Shown here: positions 41,759-50,508 of the stretch, piece after piece | Position numbering within the stretch: position 1 is the stretch's first letter | How the letters are laid out: the number at the start of each line of letters is the position of its first letter | DNA from: CAWAYH01 sp963786195 | GTDB lineage: Bacteria; Acidobacteriota; Vicinamibacteria; Vicinamibacterales; 2-12-FULL-66-21 | Reading direction: 5' to 3' | Assembly: GCA_963786195.1 (NCBI GenBank) | Contig: CAWAYH010000011.1 | Location: 682,001 to 746,000 of the forward strand | Length of the DNA: 64,000 bases | Program-made: the position numbers and the translations under genes | The notes under the pieces: model-generated | The model's database searches: none | Told to the model about the DNA's origin: nothing | Seen by the model: only the letters and a program-made list of their open reading frames with translations

Positions 41759-42796
41759 CCGCCGCGTTTTCTTGTTGACGGTGGCGGCCGCCGCCGCGTG
41801 CTCATGGAAACGTGAGCGCAGCTCGCTTACGCGGGCCGCGCAATATCTCTGGGCACAGCAGGCAGCCGACGGAGGCTTCCACAGCGCCACGTACGGACTG
41901 CTTCGTTCCGGCCAGTCGTTGACGCCCCTCGTACTCGGTGCGTTGCTGCGCGTTCCCGATGCCACAGTGCCCGCCCCCGCCGGCGCCGTCGATCGTGCGA
42001 TTGCGTTCATCAGAAGGCATACGAGCGTCGACGGCACCGTGGGCGTAACAGGCGGCGATGCGGACTATCCGAACTACGCCACGGCGCTCGCCGTCGATGC
42101 CCTGGTGGCGGCGCAGCGCGGTTCGTGGACGGCGGATATCGCGCCGATGGTCGCGCAACTGCGAGCGCAGCAGTTCAGCGAGGCCAACGGCTGGACACCG
42201 GAACACACGGCCTACGGCGGTTGGGGAATGGGAGGCGCGATTCGCGTCCGCCCGACGCCGGCCATGTGGACCTGTCGATGACGCGGTTCGTGCTCGAAGC
42301 GCTGCGCGCCTCCGGTGTTGACGGCTCGGATCCGGCGATGACTCGAGCGCGTGTGTTTCTCGAGCGGTCACAGAATCACGACGGCGGATTCTTCTTCTCA
42401 CCCGTGACGCCAGCGCTCAATAAGGCGGGCCAGAGCGCCGAAGGGTTCGTCAGCTACGGTACGACCACGGCCGATGGAGTGCTGGCACTCAGGGCGTCTG
42501 GAGCTCCGGACAGCGACGACCGAATTGCCAGAGGGCTCGCATGGCTCGACAGAAATCACCAGTCCGACCGGGTGCCGGGCTTCGACGAGGGTGAGAGCCC
42601 GCAGGCTTCGTGGAGCACAGGACTGCGCTTCTACTACGCCGCCGCGATCGCACGCGTGCGGCCTCAGCAGCGCGTTCGACTGCCTGAGCAGGCAGACGAT
42701 GGCAGTTTTCGCAACGCCAACGGCCGCGTCAAGGAGGACGATCCGCTGATTGCGACGACGTTCGCCATCCAGATGATGACGCGCGCTGGAAGTTAA
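41748..42796 (+). CDS. Second exported squalene-cyclase-like repeat protein, frameshifted
   Basis: About 348 residues from GTG 41748, overlapping the previous gene. The N-terminus VRVDRRVFLLTVAAAAACSW combines a twin-arginine-like RR with a possible lipobox Cys. Repeats of the alpha/alpha-barrel fold follow: AQYLWAQQAADGGFHSATYG, AIAFIRRHTSVDGTVG, and after one frame change near 42,265 ARVFLERSQNHDGGFFFSPV and GLAWLDRNHQSDRVPG, ending PLIATTFAIQMMTRAG. No DxDD or catalytic motif is visible. Overlap and similar fold suggest the two proteins act together outside the cytoplasm. Frame correction is needed once; all repeats are kept. Confidence 0.72.
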
Positions 42797-42905
42797 GCCC
42801 CGTACGCCCAATCACTCCTTCTCATGACCTCATAATTGAGAGTCGGAACTATGCTTGGCTCCTCGCGACGCGAATGGGACGCGCCGCGCTGGAGAGGAGC
42901 TCGAC

Positions 42906-44859
42906 GTGCTAAGAGGTTTCACGACCGTTCTGCTCGCCACGGGGCTGGCGGCCGCCGCGACCATCACCGCCCCAGCCCAGCAGCGGCGCCCCGCTCACCG
43001 ACGAGGCCAGGGCCGAACGCTGGCGGGTCGAGAACGAGCTCGCCTCGGTCGCCGTCATCGAGCGCAAGGTCATGATCCCGATGCGCGACGGGATCCGCAT
43101 CGCGGCCGACATCTACCGCCCCAAGGACACGTCGAAGAAGTACCCGATCGTCTGGGTGCGCACGCCCTACAACTTCAACTTCTGGGACGTTGCCAACGGC
43201 GTCCCTCGCAACATGACCACGGCGCTGACCGCGGTCAAGAACGGCTACGCCTTCGTCCAAATGCAGGAGCGCGGACAGTTCTTCTCCGAAGGCGAGTGGG
43301 ACGTGCTCGGCGCGCCGCTCAGCGACACGGACGACGAGGTCAAGTGGATGACGTCGCGGCCGTGGTCGAACGGCAAGGTCGGCACGACCGGCTGCTCGTC
43401 GACGGCGGAATGGCAGATCGCCGCGGTGGCGCGCAACGTGCCCGGCTTCGCCGCGTTCAACGCCCAGGGCTTCGGCTGCGGCGTCGGGCGCATCGGCCCC
43501 TATTACGAGCAGGGCAACTGGTACCGCGGCGGCGCCTTCATGATGTACAACCTGACCTGGTTCTACGACAACCAGAAGCCGCAGCATCCGATGTTCCCGC
43601 GCACCATGTCGCAGGAGGATCTGATTCAGGTCTCGCGCGGCTGGGACCTGGCGATGCGGCTGCCGCGCCCCGATTGGAACAAGGCCTACTGGCACCTGCC
43701 GCTGCAGGACATCCTCAAGTCGCTGAACGGACCGAAGGGCGTCTTCGCCGACGCCATGCCGGTGGCGACCGGCGGCCGCATGATCCAGCGCACGCCAAAC
43801 GATCCGGCGTGGTACAAAGGCGCGCTCTATCACGACAACATGCGCATCAATGTGCCTGGCCTCTGGTACACGTCGCTCTACGACATCGCCCTGGCGCCCA
43901 ACCTCGAGCTCTACAACCTGGTGCGCAAGACCGCCACGGGCGAGGCGGCCAACCGCCAGTGGCTCATCATCGCCCCGGTCGGGCACTGCGCCTTCAACGG
44001 CTCGAGCGAGCGGACCATCGTCGGCGAGCGCGATATGGGCGACGCCCGGCTCAACTACCAGGAGATCATGTACAGCTTCTTCGACCTGACGTTGAAGGGG
44101 GAGACCAACACGGTCATCGAAAGCCAGCCCAAAGTGCGCTACTACACGATGGGCAACAACAAATGGAATTCGTCGGACGTGTGGCCGCCGAAAGGCGCGA
44201 CGCCGGTGACCTACTACCTGACGAGCGGCGGCCGGGCCAACACGCTCGATGGCAACGGCCGCCTCACACTCACGGCCCCGACGACCGCCGGCGCCGACCG
44301 CTTCACCTACGATCCGATGAACCCGGTGCCCACGCTCGGCGGCTACCGCGTCGGCAGCGATCCCCAGGGCCGCGGCGGCTCGTTCGATCAGCGCAAGATC
44401 GAAGAGCGCGATGACGTGCTTGTCTACACGAGCGAGCCGTTCGACCAAGGCACCGAAGTGGCCGGGCCAATCACGCCGACCCTCTTCGTCTCCTCGGACG
44501 TCAAGGACACCGACATCACCGTCAAGATCGTCGACGTCTATCCCGACGGCCGGGCGTTCAACCTGGACGAGTCGATCCAGCGCCTGCGCTATCGCAACGG
44601 CTACGACAAGCCGATGGCGTGGATGGAGAAGGACAAGGTCTATAAGGTGACGCTGCAGCCGCTGGTGACGAGCAATTACTTTCTGCCCGGCCACCGGCTG
44701 CGTGTCGAGGTGAGCAGCAGCAGCTTCCCGCGCTTCGAGCGCAACCTGAACACCGGCGGCCGCAACTACGACGAGACGCAGGGCGTTGTCGCGCACACCG
44801 CGCTGCACCACTCCGCAGACCATCCGTCGTCGGTGACGATCACGGTCGTGAAGAATTAG
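42906..44859 (+). CDS. CocE/NonD family hydrolase (X-Pro dipeptidyl-peptidase-like), exported
   Basis: About 650 residues. GTG 42906 gives a signal peptide (GFTTVLLATGLAAAATITAPA); one base is lost near 42,998, after which LTDEARAERWRVENELASV continues to the end. The alpha/beta-hydrolase core has MIPMRDGIRIAADIYRPKD, then VQMQERGQFFSEGEWDVLG, the nucleophile elbow VGTTGCSSTAEWQIAAVA and WLIIAPVGHCAFNG with the His. The C-terminal jelly roll has SDVKDTDITVKIVDVYPDG and HRLRVEVSSSSFPRFERN, as in CocE and X-Pro peptidases. It is probably a periplasmic acylase or peptidase. The ATG at 43,072 is internal. Confidence 0.87.
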
Positions 44860-44932
44860 TGGGCCGATCGTCTACTGCGGCCACGGGCCTGGCTCGCGGG
44901 CGAGGCGTTGCGCTGGCGGGGATACGCGCGCG

Positions 44933-45781
44933 TCACTCAGCCGGAATCCGAAACACATGGATGGACTGATCCTTCTCGGCACAGCGGGCGGGCTGTTCCT
45001 TCTTCCTCCGATCGGAAACGGCAACCAGCGTGTCCGGAGACAGCCAGGCTATTCCCTCGACATTGCGGTAGCTCTTGTGCGGGAAGCGATAGACCCTGCC
45101 CGAACCGGCCACGACAGCACGCGCGTCCTCGTCGATCCGGGCCACCCACAGGCGCGCGGAGGCCTGTGAAACAACGGCGAGCTGCCCGTCGCGATACGCG
45201 TGCGCAGCATAATCCTCGAACTCCGCCTGCTTCGGCAGACGGATTCGGTGCGACGTCTTCCAGCCGCCGTCGCGCGCACGAACAAACACATCGACTCGAC
45301 CGCCGCCGCGCTTGGCGGCCGTACCGAGGTTACCTTCGCACAGGGCGTACAGGTACTCGCGGCCTCCGAGCCGCACATGGGCGAGGCCCTCGAATCCCTT
45401 GTTCGCCTTCTGAAACCGCGTGCTCAACTGAGTGCAACGGATGAAGCGGGCATCACGGTCGTACTCGGCGACGAATCCTCGGAGAACTCCGTCGAAGTCC
45501 TCCAACGCTTCGATCAGGCAGTACGCGCGGCCATGCTTGATGTCGACGGAGATGTCCTCGAAACCCGATCCCAGGCTCGGCGCGGGCAAAAGGCGGTTGC
45601 GGTTCCGCTTCTTGAGGGAGAGATCGATGCTCGCGATGTAATTCAGATTGTCGAAGATCACCAGCGCCGTGGTGTCGTCCATCAGCGAGACGCCGCTGGC
45701 CTCCAGCCGGCTGCTCTTCTTCCTGCCTGGCAGCAGGCGAAACAGCTTTTCCTCTCGAACGAGCTCGAGTCTCCGGCTCAT
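44933..45781 (-). CDS. Hypothetical beta-propeller-like protein
   Basis: 282 residues from ATG 45781; a longer frame adds 20 codons without support. The N-terminus RRLELVREEKLFRLLPGRKK is basic and no signal peptide is seen. Strand-rich repeats follow: DDTTALVIFDNLNYIASIDL, EDISVDIKHGRAYCL, NKGFEGLAHVRLGGREYLYA and RNVEGIAWLSPDTLVAVSDR. This last pattern resembles the E-G-I-A motif of propellers such as the SdiA-regulated or esterase-like phytase groups. A binding or sugar/phosphate role is possible. No neighbour suggests a pathway. Confidence 0.65.
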   Translation of the reverse strand: MSRRLELVREEKLFRLLPGRKKSSRLEASGVSLMDDTTALVIFDNLNYIASIDLSLKKRNRNRLLPAPSLGSGFEDISVDIKHGRAYCLIEALEDFDGVLRGFVAEYDRDARFIRCTQLSTRFQKANKGFEGLAHVRLGGREYLYALCEGNLGTAAKRGGGRVDVFVRARDGGWKTSHRIRLPKQAEFEDYAAHAYRDGQLAVVSQASARLWVARIDEDARAVVAGSGRVYRFPHKSYRNVEGIAWLSPDTLVAVSDRRKKEQPARCAEKDQSIHVFRIPAE

Positions 45782-45966
45782 GAACCGGCCTCTCTCATTT
45801 CGCTCTCGGCGCACCGCGTGGTCTTGCCGCGATGCCGACACCAGTATGCCAAGGCCGCAGGACGATAGGAAACATCGACGCAGCCGACAAAAAGCTGCCT
45901 AGTGCGGTAGCCTGAACGCCACGGCGTGGCGTGGTTCGGCAAGGCTAGGCTTGGTAGGGTAAGGGG

Positions 45967-45994
45967 GCCGTCGCGCGAAAGTGCGACGGCTTTT
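45967..45994 (+). terminator. Rho-independent terminator, possible small RNA end
   Basis: GCCGTCGC (45,967-45,974) pairs with GCGACGGC (45,983-45,990) around an 8 nt loop, followed by TTTT and CC. No plus-strand protein gene ends here: both flanking genes are on the minus strand. The hairpin may therefore end a short noncoding transcript starting in 45,860-45,940, where GGCAAGGCTAGGCTTGG is seen. A promoter for it was not identified. Confidence 0.6.
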
Positions 45995-46004
45995 CCAATT
46001 CTAG

Positions 46005-46109
46005 CTAGCGCGCGAACGAAACGACGAGGACCAGAACAAAAATAACGACTCCCGTCCAAGCCGCGATATTGCGTGCCTTCGGCGGTAGGGCTCCATGCAT
46101 GGTCGTCAT
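46005..46109 (-). CDS. Single-helix membrane peptide, 34 residues
   Basis: Too short for normal ORF cutoffs. ATG 46109 reads MTTMHGALPPKARNIAAW and then VVIFVLVLVVSFAR before TAG at 46,005. One hydrophobic segment (TGVVIFVLVLVVSF) follows a basic/proline segment; an N-in single-pass topology is likely. The ribosome-binding site is weak. It could be a subunit-like or stress peptide; nothing identifies it. Confidence 0.45.
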   Translation of the reverse strand: MTTMHGALPPKARNIAAWTGVVIFVLVLVVSFAR

Positions 46110-46175
46110 GCGCCCAGCGTAGCACCAATGAACCAATCGCTCAAATGTCTCCGCCCTCGGGCGATTCCCTCAAAC

Positions 46176-46342
46176 TTGACCACTACCAGAGGCCGCGTCG
46201 ACCTGATTTCGCTCTGGAGCGGGCAGTCCGGACCGCTCCTCCGACACCGGCACGCGAAGGAGCTGTTTCAGGACCTTGTCGGCGTCACCGAACGCACGCT
46301 CAACCGACAGGCGCAAGCCGCAGACGGCCGCATTCCGCGTTA
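46176..46342 (+). pseudogene. Possible C-terminal stub of a nitronate monooxygenase
   Basis: The plus-strand frame reads RVDLISLWSGQSGPLLRHR, then AKELFQDLVGVTERTLNR, ending at TAA near 46,340. It resembles the final helices of nitronate monooxygenases (W-A/S-G-Q-x-x-x-L, then A-x-E-L-x-x-x-L-V). The FMN barrel upstream is absent; 46,110-46,175 contains no matching frame. It is another gene end without its body. Between 46,343 and 46,516 no gene is seen. Confidence 0.4.
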
Positions 46343-46516
46343 ACGAACATCAAGCCCCGAGCCTCGCCCGTCGTGCGCCGACTCTGGCCGGGCCGGCGCG
46401 CTCCCCGTGTGTCTGGCCTGCAATCTCTGATCAGGGCTCGCCCGACCGGGGCAGTCTCTTCGAAAATCCGATCCCGCGCGTCGTGCGTAGAAGCGAGAGA
46501 CGGCTAAGGAGACGCG

Positions 46517-47821
46517 ATGACAGCACGTTCGATGACCTCTTTGACATGCGCGCTGGTCCTGGCGTCGGCCTGGGGCTGCCAACGCAGCGACTCGATGCGC
46601 GCTGGGCAGGCGGTTTCAGACGCCTGCACCGTCGCGCTTGCTCCATCGGCCGGGTCGAGCGAGAACGATCGCGAGATCGCCCGCCTGCAGAACGAGGTGC
46701 GCGCGAACGTCGACGCCAGGTCGGCGCTCGAGCAGTTGGGATATCGATTCGTCGCGAGGGCGCGCCGGACCAACGACGACGGTGATTACACGCTGGCGGA
46801 GCGGACCGCGGATTGTCTGACCTCCCGCTATCCGGATGCCGCCGCGGCGCTGCTGCTGAAGGGCCACGTGCTGCATCAGCTGCATCGCTTTGCGGAAGCC
46901 GAACAGATCGCGCGCCGCCTGGTCGCGACACGGGAGTTTGTCCTCGACTACGGGTTGTTGGGGGATGCCTTGATGGATCAAGGACGACTCACCGAAGCGG
47001 CTGCCGCGTATCAGAAGATGATCGATCTCAAGCCGTACTACCAGTCCTACACGCGTGCCGCCCATCTCCGTTGGCTCAAAGGCGATCTCGATGGCGCGAT
47101 TGCGCTGACCGAGCTGGCGATCCGGGCGGCAAGTCCGCGCGATCCGGACTCGGTGGCATGGGCGTACACCCGGCTTGCCGGGTTCGAGCTCCAGCGCCGT
47201 CGCTTCGGCCGCGCCGACGAAGCGATCGGCGCTGCGCTCCAGTATCAACCCGACTACGCCGCAGCACTCCTGACCCGTGGACGGCTGCTGCTGGCTCAGC
47301 AGCGTGCGGCCGAAGCGGTGGCCCCGCTGCAGCGCGCGGCAGCATTGAATCCGCTTCCCGAGTATCAATGGGTGCTCGCCGATACGCTGCGTCTGCTCGA
47401 TCGAGGCGAAGAGGCTGATCGAATCGAGGGCACACTCGTCGCCTCTGGAGCGAAGTCCGATCCACGAACCCTCGCGCTGTTTCTCGCCACGCGTCAGATT
47501 CGGACGGCCGACGCCGTTGCAGCCGTCGAACGCGAGCTGCGGGCGCGCTCGGATGCATTCACGGTCGATGCCCTGGCATGGGCGCTGAAGGCGGCGGGTC
47601 GTCTCGAGGAGGCCGAATCGGCCATGGCGCGCGCGCTCGCCACCGGCATCGAAGATGGCCGACTGTTCATGCACGCGGCGGTCATCGCCGATCGCCGCGG
47701 CGACACCGGCGCCGCCAGGCAGTGGGCCGCGAAGGCCCACGCACTCGCGGCGACGCTCTTGCCCTCGGAAATCACCCAGCTCGATCTCGTCCGGCAGCGG
47801 GTCGCCGGCCGTCACCCCTGA
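46517..47821 (+). CDS. TPR-repeat lipoprotein
   Basis: 434 residues; ATG 46517. The N-terminus TSLTCALVLASAWGC ends in a lipobox-like Cys, so it is probably an exported lipoprotein. Most of the rest is tetratricopeptide-like helix pairs: AAALLLKGHVLHQLHRFAEA, YGLLGDALMDQGRLTEAAAA, YAAALLTRGRLLLAQQRAAE and ALAWALKAAGRLEEAESAMA. About nine to ten repeats suggest a scaffold. It is 33 bp before a DUF4331 gene and reads the same way, then HupE, making a three-gene set that I have seen in other bacteria. The function of the set is unknown. Confidence 0.85.
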   Translation: MTARSMTSLTCALVLASAWGCQRSDSMRAGQAVSDACTVALAPSAGSSENDREIARLQNEVRANVDARSALEQLGYRFVARARRTNDDGDYTLAERTADCLTSRYPDAAAALLLKGHVLHQLHRFAEAEQIARRLVATREFVLDYGLLGDALMDQGRLTEAAAAYQKMIDLKPYYQSYTRAAHLRWLKGDLDGAIALTELAIRAASPRDPDSVAWAYTRLAGFELQRRRFGRADEAIGAALQYQPDYAAALLTRGRLLLAQQRAAEAVAPLQRAAALNPLPEYQWVLADTLRLLDRGEEADRIEGTLVASGAKSDPRTLALFLATRQIRTADAVAAVERELRARSDAFTVDALAWALKAAGRLEEAESAMARALATGIEDGRLFMHAAVIADRRGDTGAARQWAAKAHALAATLLPSEITQLDLVRQRVAGRHP

Positions 47822-47854
47822 CTCGCATTCACTCAATCGATAGGAGAGTTCAAC

Positions 47855-49315
47855 ATGCAAACCGTGCGTAAGACGCTGCCGATCATCGCAGCGGCCGCCC
47901 TTCTGGCCGGAGCCGCCCCGGCCTTCGCGTCGAGTCACATGGACGCACCGCTCATCGTCCTGGACGATGCCGCCAATACGACGGACGTGTACGCGTTCGT
48001 TCAGAACGAGAATGGCCAGAAGGTGCTCGTCACAGCGCTGGGCGTCTATCCCTTCGAAGAGCCGGGGATCGGCCCGAACAAGTTCAACTTCGACGACAAC
48101 GTGCTCTACGAGATTCACATCGCAACCGGCAAGGACGTCGCCGCCGGTCGCAGGAGCTACTCGTACCAGTTCGAGTTCGACACCAGGTTCAAGAATCAGA
48201 AGACGATCCTGCAGTCGTACCTGGGCGTGATCAAGAACGTCGATGACGGCAACCAGAATTTGACGCAGTACTACAGCGTCACGAAGGTCGACCATCGAAC
48301 CGGAGCCCGCACGAAGCTTGGCCAGGGCGTCGTTCCACCCAACAACCAGGGCAACGCCACCCCGTTCTACAACCAGGCTGACAACGGCGAGAATCCGGCC
48401 AAGGACGGCGTCGCCACGGAAGCAGAGCTCGATCGCTACACGCGTCAGTCAATCGCGACGCTCGACTACGGATATATCAGCTTCGCCGGTCAACGCGACG
48501 ACGGCTTCTACGCTGATATCCAGGCGATCTTCGATCTGTTGAAAATCCGGCAGCCAGGGAAGGACTCGCAAGGCGGGTTCAATCTTCACCTGATGGCGCT
48601 GGCGATCCCGATGGACGAGATCGGCGGCGATCAGCAGGTCGTCGGCGTCTATGCCACGACGAGCCGCCGTCGCTTCTCGGTGCTCGTTGACGGCCTTCAG
48701 AAGACGACGCCGTTTGGCGACTGGGTCCAGGTCGGCCGTCAGGGCAATCCGCTGTTCAACGAAGGGCTCGTCGCCATCGAGGACAAGGATCTCTACAGCC
48801 GGACGCAGCCAACCAGCGACAAGGTGTTGTTCAGGAAGTACGCCGAGAGGCCCGAGCTCGCGAAGCTGATCAACCGGCTCGTTGCCGAACCGGACATTCC
48901 GGGCATCGAGACCAACCGCACCGACATCGCGGGAATCTACATTCCCGATCTGATCAAGGTCGATCTGTCGACGGGCCCGGCGCGGCTCGCTGGCGGCGGC
49001 GCCGATCATCCGACCAACCCCGATGATCCCGGCTTCTCGCGCCTCAGCATCTTCGGCAAGGATACGCTCGTCAGCAAGATTCAGCCCGGGTTCGGCAACG
49101 GCGTCGTGCCGGGCGGCTGGCCCAACGGCCGCCGCTTTGGCGACGACGTGGTCGACATCGCGATTACGGCGCTCGTCAGCGATCTGCGGGTGAGCCCGCC
49201 CACGATTCGTGGTCCGCTGGGCGACTTCGTGGATGCGAACGACATCGCGTTCAACAAGGTGTTTCCGTACGAAGCGACCCCGCAGAACGGACGCAATCAC
49301 TTACATCACCGGTAA
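47855..49315 (+). CDS. DUF4331 family exported protein
   Basis: 486 residues from ATG 47855 preceded by GATAGGAGAG. The signal peptide LPIIAAAALLAGAAPAFASS leads into SSHMDAPLIVLDDAANTTDV, the hallmark start of DUF4331. Later conserved parts are TDVYAFVQNENG and NADDGEN-like TPFYNQADNGENPAKDGV, and near the end FGDDVVDIAITALV. The Ser-His pair and acidic residues at the mature N-terminus suggest a metal or small-ligand site; no function is established. Intact frame. Between the TPR lipoprotein and HupE, it probably acts with them in the periplasm. Confidence 0.9.
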   Translation: MQTVRKTLPIIAAAALLAGAAPAFASSHMDAPLIVLDDAANTTDVYAFVQNENGQKVLVTALGVYPFEEPGIGPNKFNFDDNVLYEIHIATGKDVAAGRRSYSYQFEFDTRFKNQKTILQSYLGVIKNVDDGNQNLTQYYSVTKVDHRTGARTKLGQGVVPPNNQGNATPFYNQADNGENPAKDGVATEAELDRYTRQSIATLDYGYISFAGQRDDGFYADIQAIFDLLKIRQPGKDSQGGFNLHLMALAIPMDEIGGDQQVVGVYATTSRRRFSVLVDGLQKTTPFGDWVQVGRQGNPLFNEGLVAIEDKDLYSRTQPTSDKVLFRKYAERPELAKLINRLVAEPDIPGIETNRTDIAGIYIPDLIKVDLSTGPARLAGGGADHPTNPDDPGFSRLSIFGKDTLVSKIQPGFGNGVVPGGWPNGRRFGDDVVDIAITALVSDLRVSPPTIRGPLGDFVDANDIAFNKVFPYEATPQNGRNHLHHR

Positions 49316-49330
49316 AGCCCGTTGTCAGTG

Positions 49331-49364
49331 CAGCCGGCCGCGGCGGAGGTGCCGCGGCCGGCTG
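49331..49364 (+). terminator. Perfect 14 bp stem after DUF4331 gene
   Basis: CAGCCGGCCGCGGC (49,331-49,344) pairs perfectly with GCCGCGGCCGGCTG (49,351-49,364) around loop GGAGGT, followed by TGTGTT. It lies 16 bp after the DUF4331 stop and 13 bp before the hupE-like ATG. It would terminate or attenuate the transcript between the two genes; the loop sequence looks like a ribosome-binding site but is too far from the ATG to serve directly. Confidence 0.75.
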
Positions 49365-49377
49365 TGTGTTCATCGAG

Positions 49378-50487
49378 ATGACCATGAGACCGTTCCCGCG
49401 CCGTGTGGGCCGTTGGTGCCGCGCCGGCGTGCTCGCCTTGCTGCTCACTTCGGTGTCGACCGTGACGGCGAGCGCCCACGATCCAGGCCTGAGCTCACTC
49501 GAGGTGTCGTTGACAGCGTCAACGATTGTCGCGCGGCTCTCGCTCTCGCCGCGCGATGCGGAGATGGCTGCGGCGCTCGAGCCCGGTAGTCGATTCGCGG
49601 ACTCCGAACGGGCCGGCGCGGCGGCGACGCTTGGGGCGTTTGCCCGGCGGACGATCGAGTTACAGATCGACGGGCAGCGCCTGAGCGCGGGCCGCGCGAA
49701 GGTGGAACGTGCCGGCGATGCGACGGTGATCGTGGAGTTGACGTATGCGCGACCGATCGGGTCGCGCCTCACGGTGCGCTCACGCGTGGCGAAGGGGCTC
49801 GCCAGCGGCCATCGTGAGCTCGTCACGGTGCGGGGGACCAGCGGAACGGTCGTCAGCGAACGCATGATTGGCGGCGGCGACGGCGGCGAGCCGATCGCCC
49901 TCGATGTGCCGGGTGGCATCCTCGACCTCGCGCGCCAGTTCTTCGTGCTGGGCCTGGAGCACATTCTCAGCGGCTACGATCACCTGCTCTTTCTCGCCGG
50001 TCTCCTGCTCGGCGTCCATGGCTCGCGAAGGGTGGCCGTCACGGCCACCGCATTCACGATTGGGCATTCGCTGACGCTGATGAGCGCGGTGCTCGGCATC
50101 GTGGCACTACCGGCTGGCCTGGTCGAGCCGCTGATTGCGGCGTCTATTGCGTACGTTGGCGTCGAAAATCTGGTTTCGACGAACACCTCATCGCGGTGGC
50201 GCACGGCGCTGGCGTTTGGCCTGATTCACGGCTTTGGCTTTGCGGGCGCGCTGCAGGAGCTCGGCGTCGGATCCGGCGGCGTCCGGACCGTCGTGCCGCT
50301 TGGGTTCTTCAACCTAGGCGTCGAGGCGGGTCAGGTCGCGGTTGCCCTGATGGTCTTGCCCGTGTTGTGGTACCTGCGGACACGGCAGCCATTGGGACTG
50401 GTAGTGCTGCGGCCCTGCTCCGGCCTGGTTGCGCTCTGCGGTGCGTGCTGGTTCGTCGCCAGGCTCGTCACGAGCGGTGCGCTCTGA
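49378..50487 (+). CDS. HupE/UreJ family membrane protein
   Basis: 369 residues from ATG 49378; an in-frame GTG at 49366 is less likely. A signal peptide (VLALLLTSVSTVTASAHDPG) and an extracytoplasmic domain of ~150 residues precede the membrane core: FFVLGLEHILSGYDHLLFLA, FTIGHSLTLMSAVLG, AASIAYVGVENL and FGLIHGFGFAGALQELG. The repeated His motifs in GLEHILxGYDHLLF and GLIHGFGF are those of the HupE/UreJ family, associated with nickel/cobalt transport. It follows the TPR and DUF4331 genes. Confidence 0.9.
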   Translation: MTMRPFPRRVGRWCRAGVLALLLTSVSTVTASAHDPGLSSLEVSLTASTIVARLSLSPRDAEMAAALEPGSRFADSERAGAAATLGAFARRTIELQIDGQRLSAGRAKVERAGDATVIVELTYARPIGSRLTVRSRVAKGLASGHRELVTVRGTSGTVVSERMIGGGDGGEPIALDVPGGILDLARQFFVLGLEHILSGYDHLLFLAGLLLGVHGSRRVAVTATAFTIGHSLTLMSAVLGIVALPAGLVEPLIAASIAYVGVENLVSTNTSSRWRTALAFGLIHGFGFAGALQELGVGSGGVRTVVPLGFFNLGVEAGQVAVALMVLPVLWYLRTRQPLGLVVLRPCSGLVALCGACWFVARLVTSGAL

Positions 50488-50508
50488 TACGGTGCCCGCG
50501 CTCGCGCG

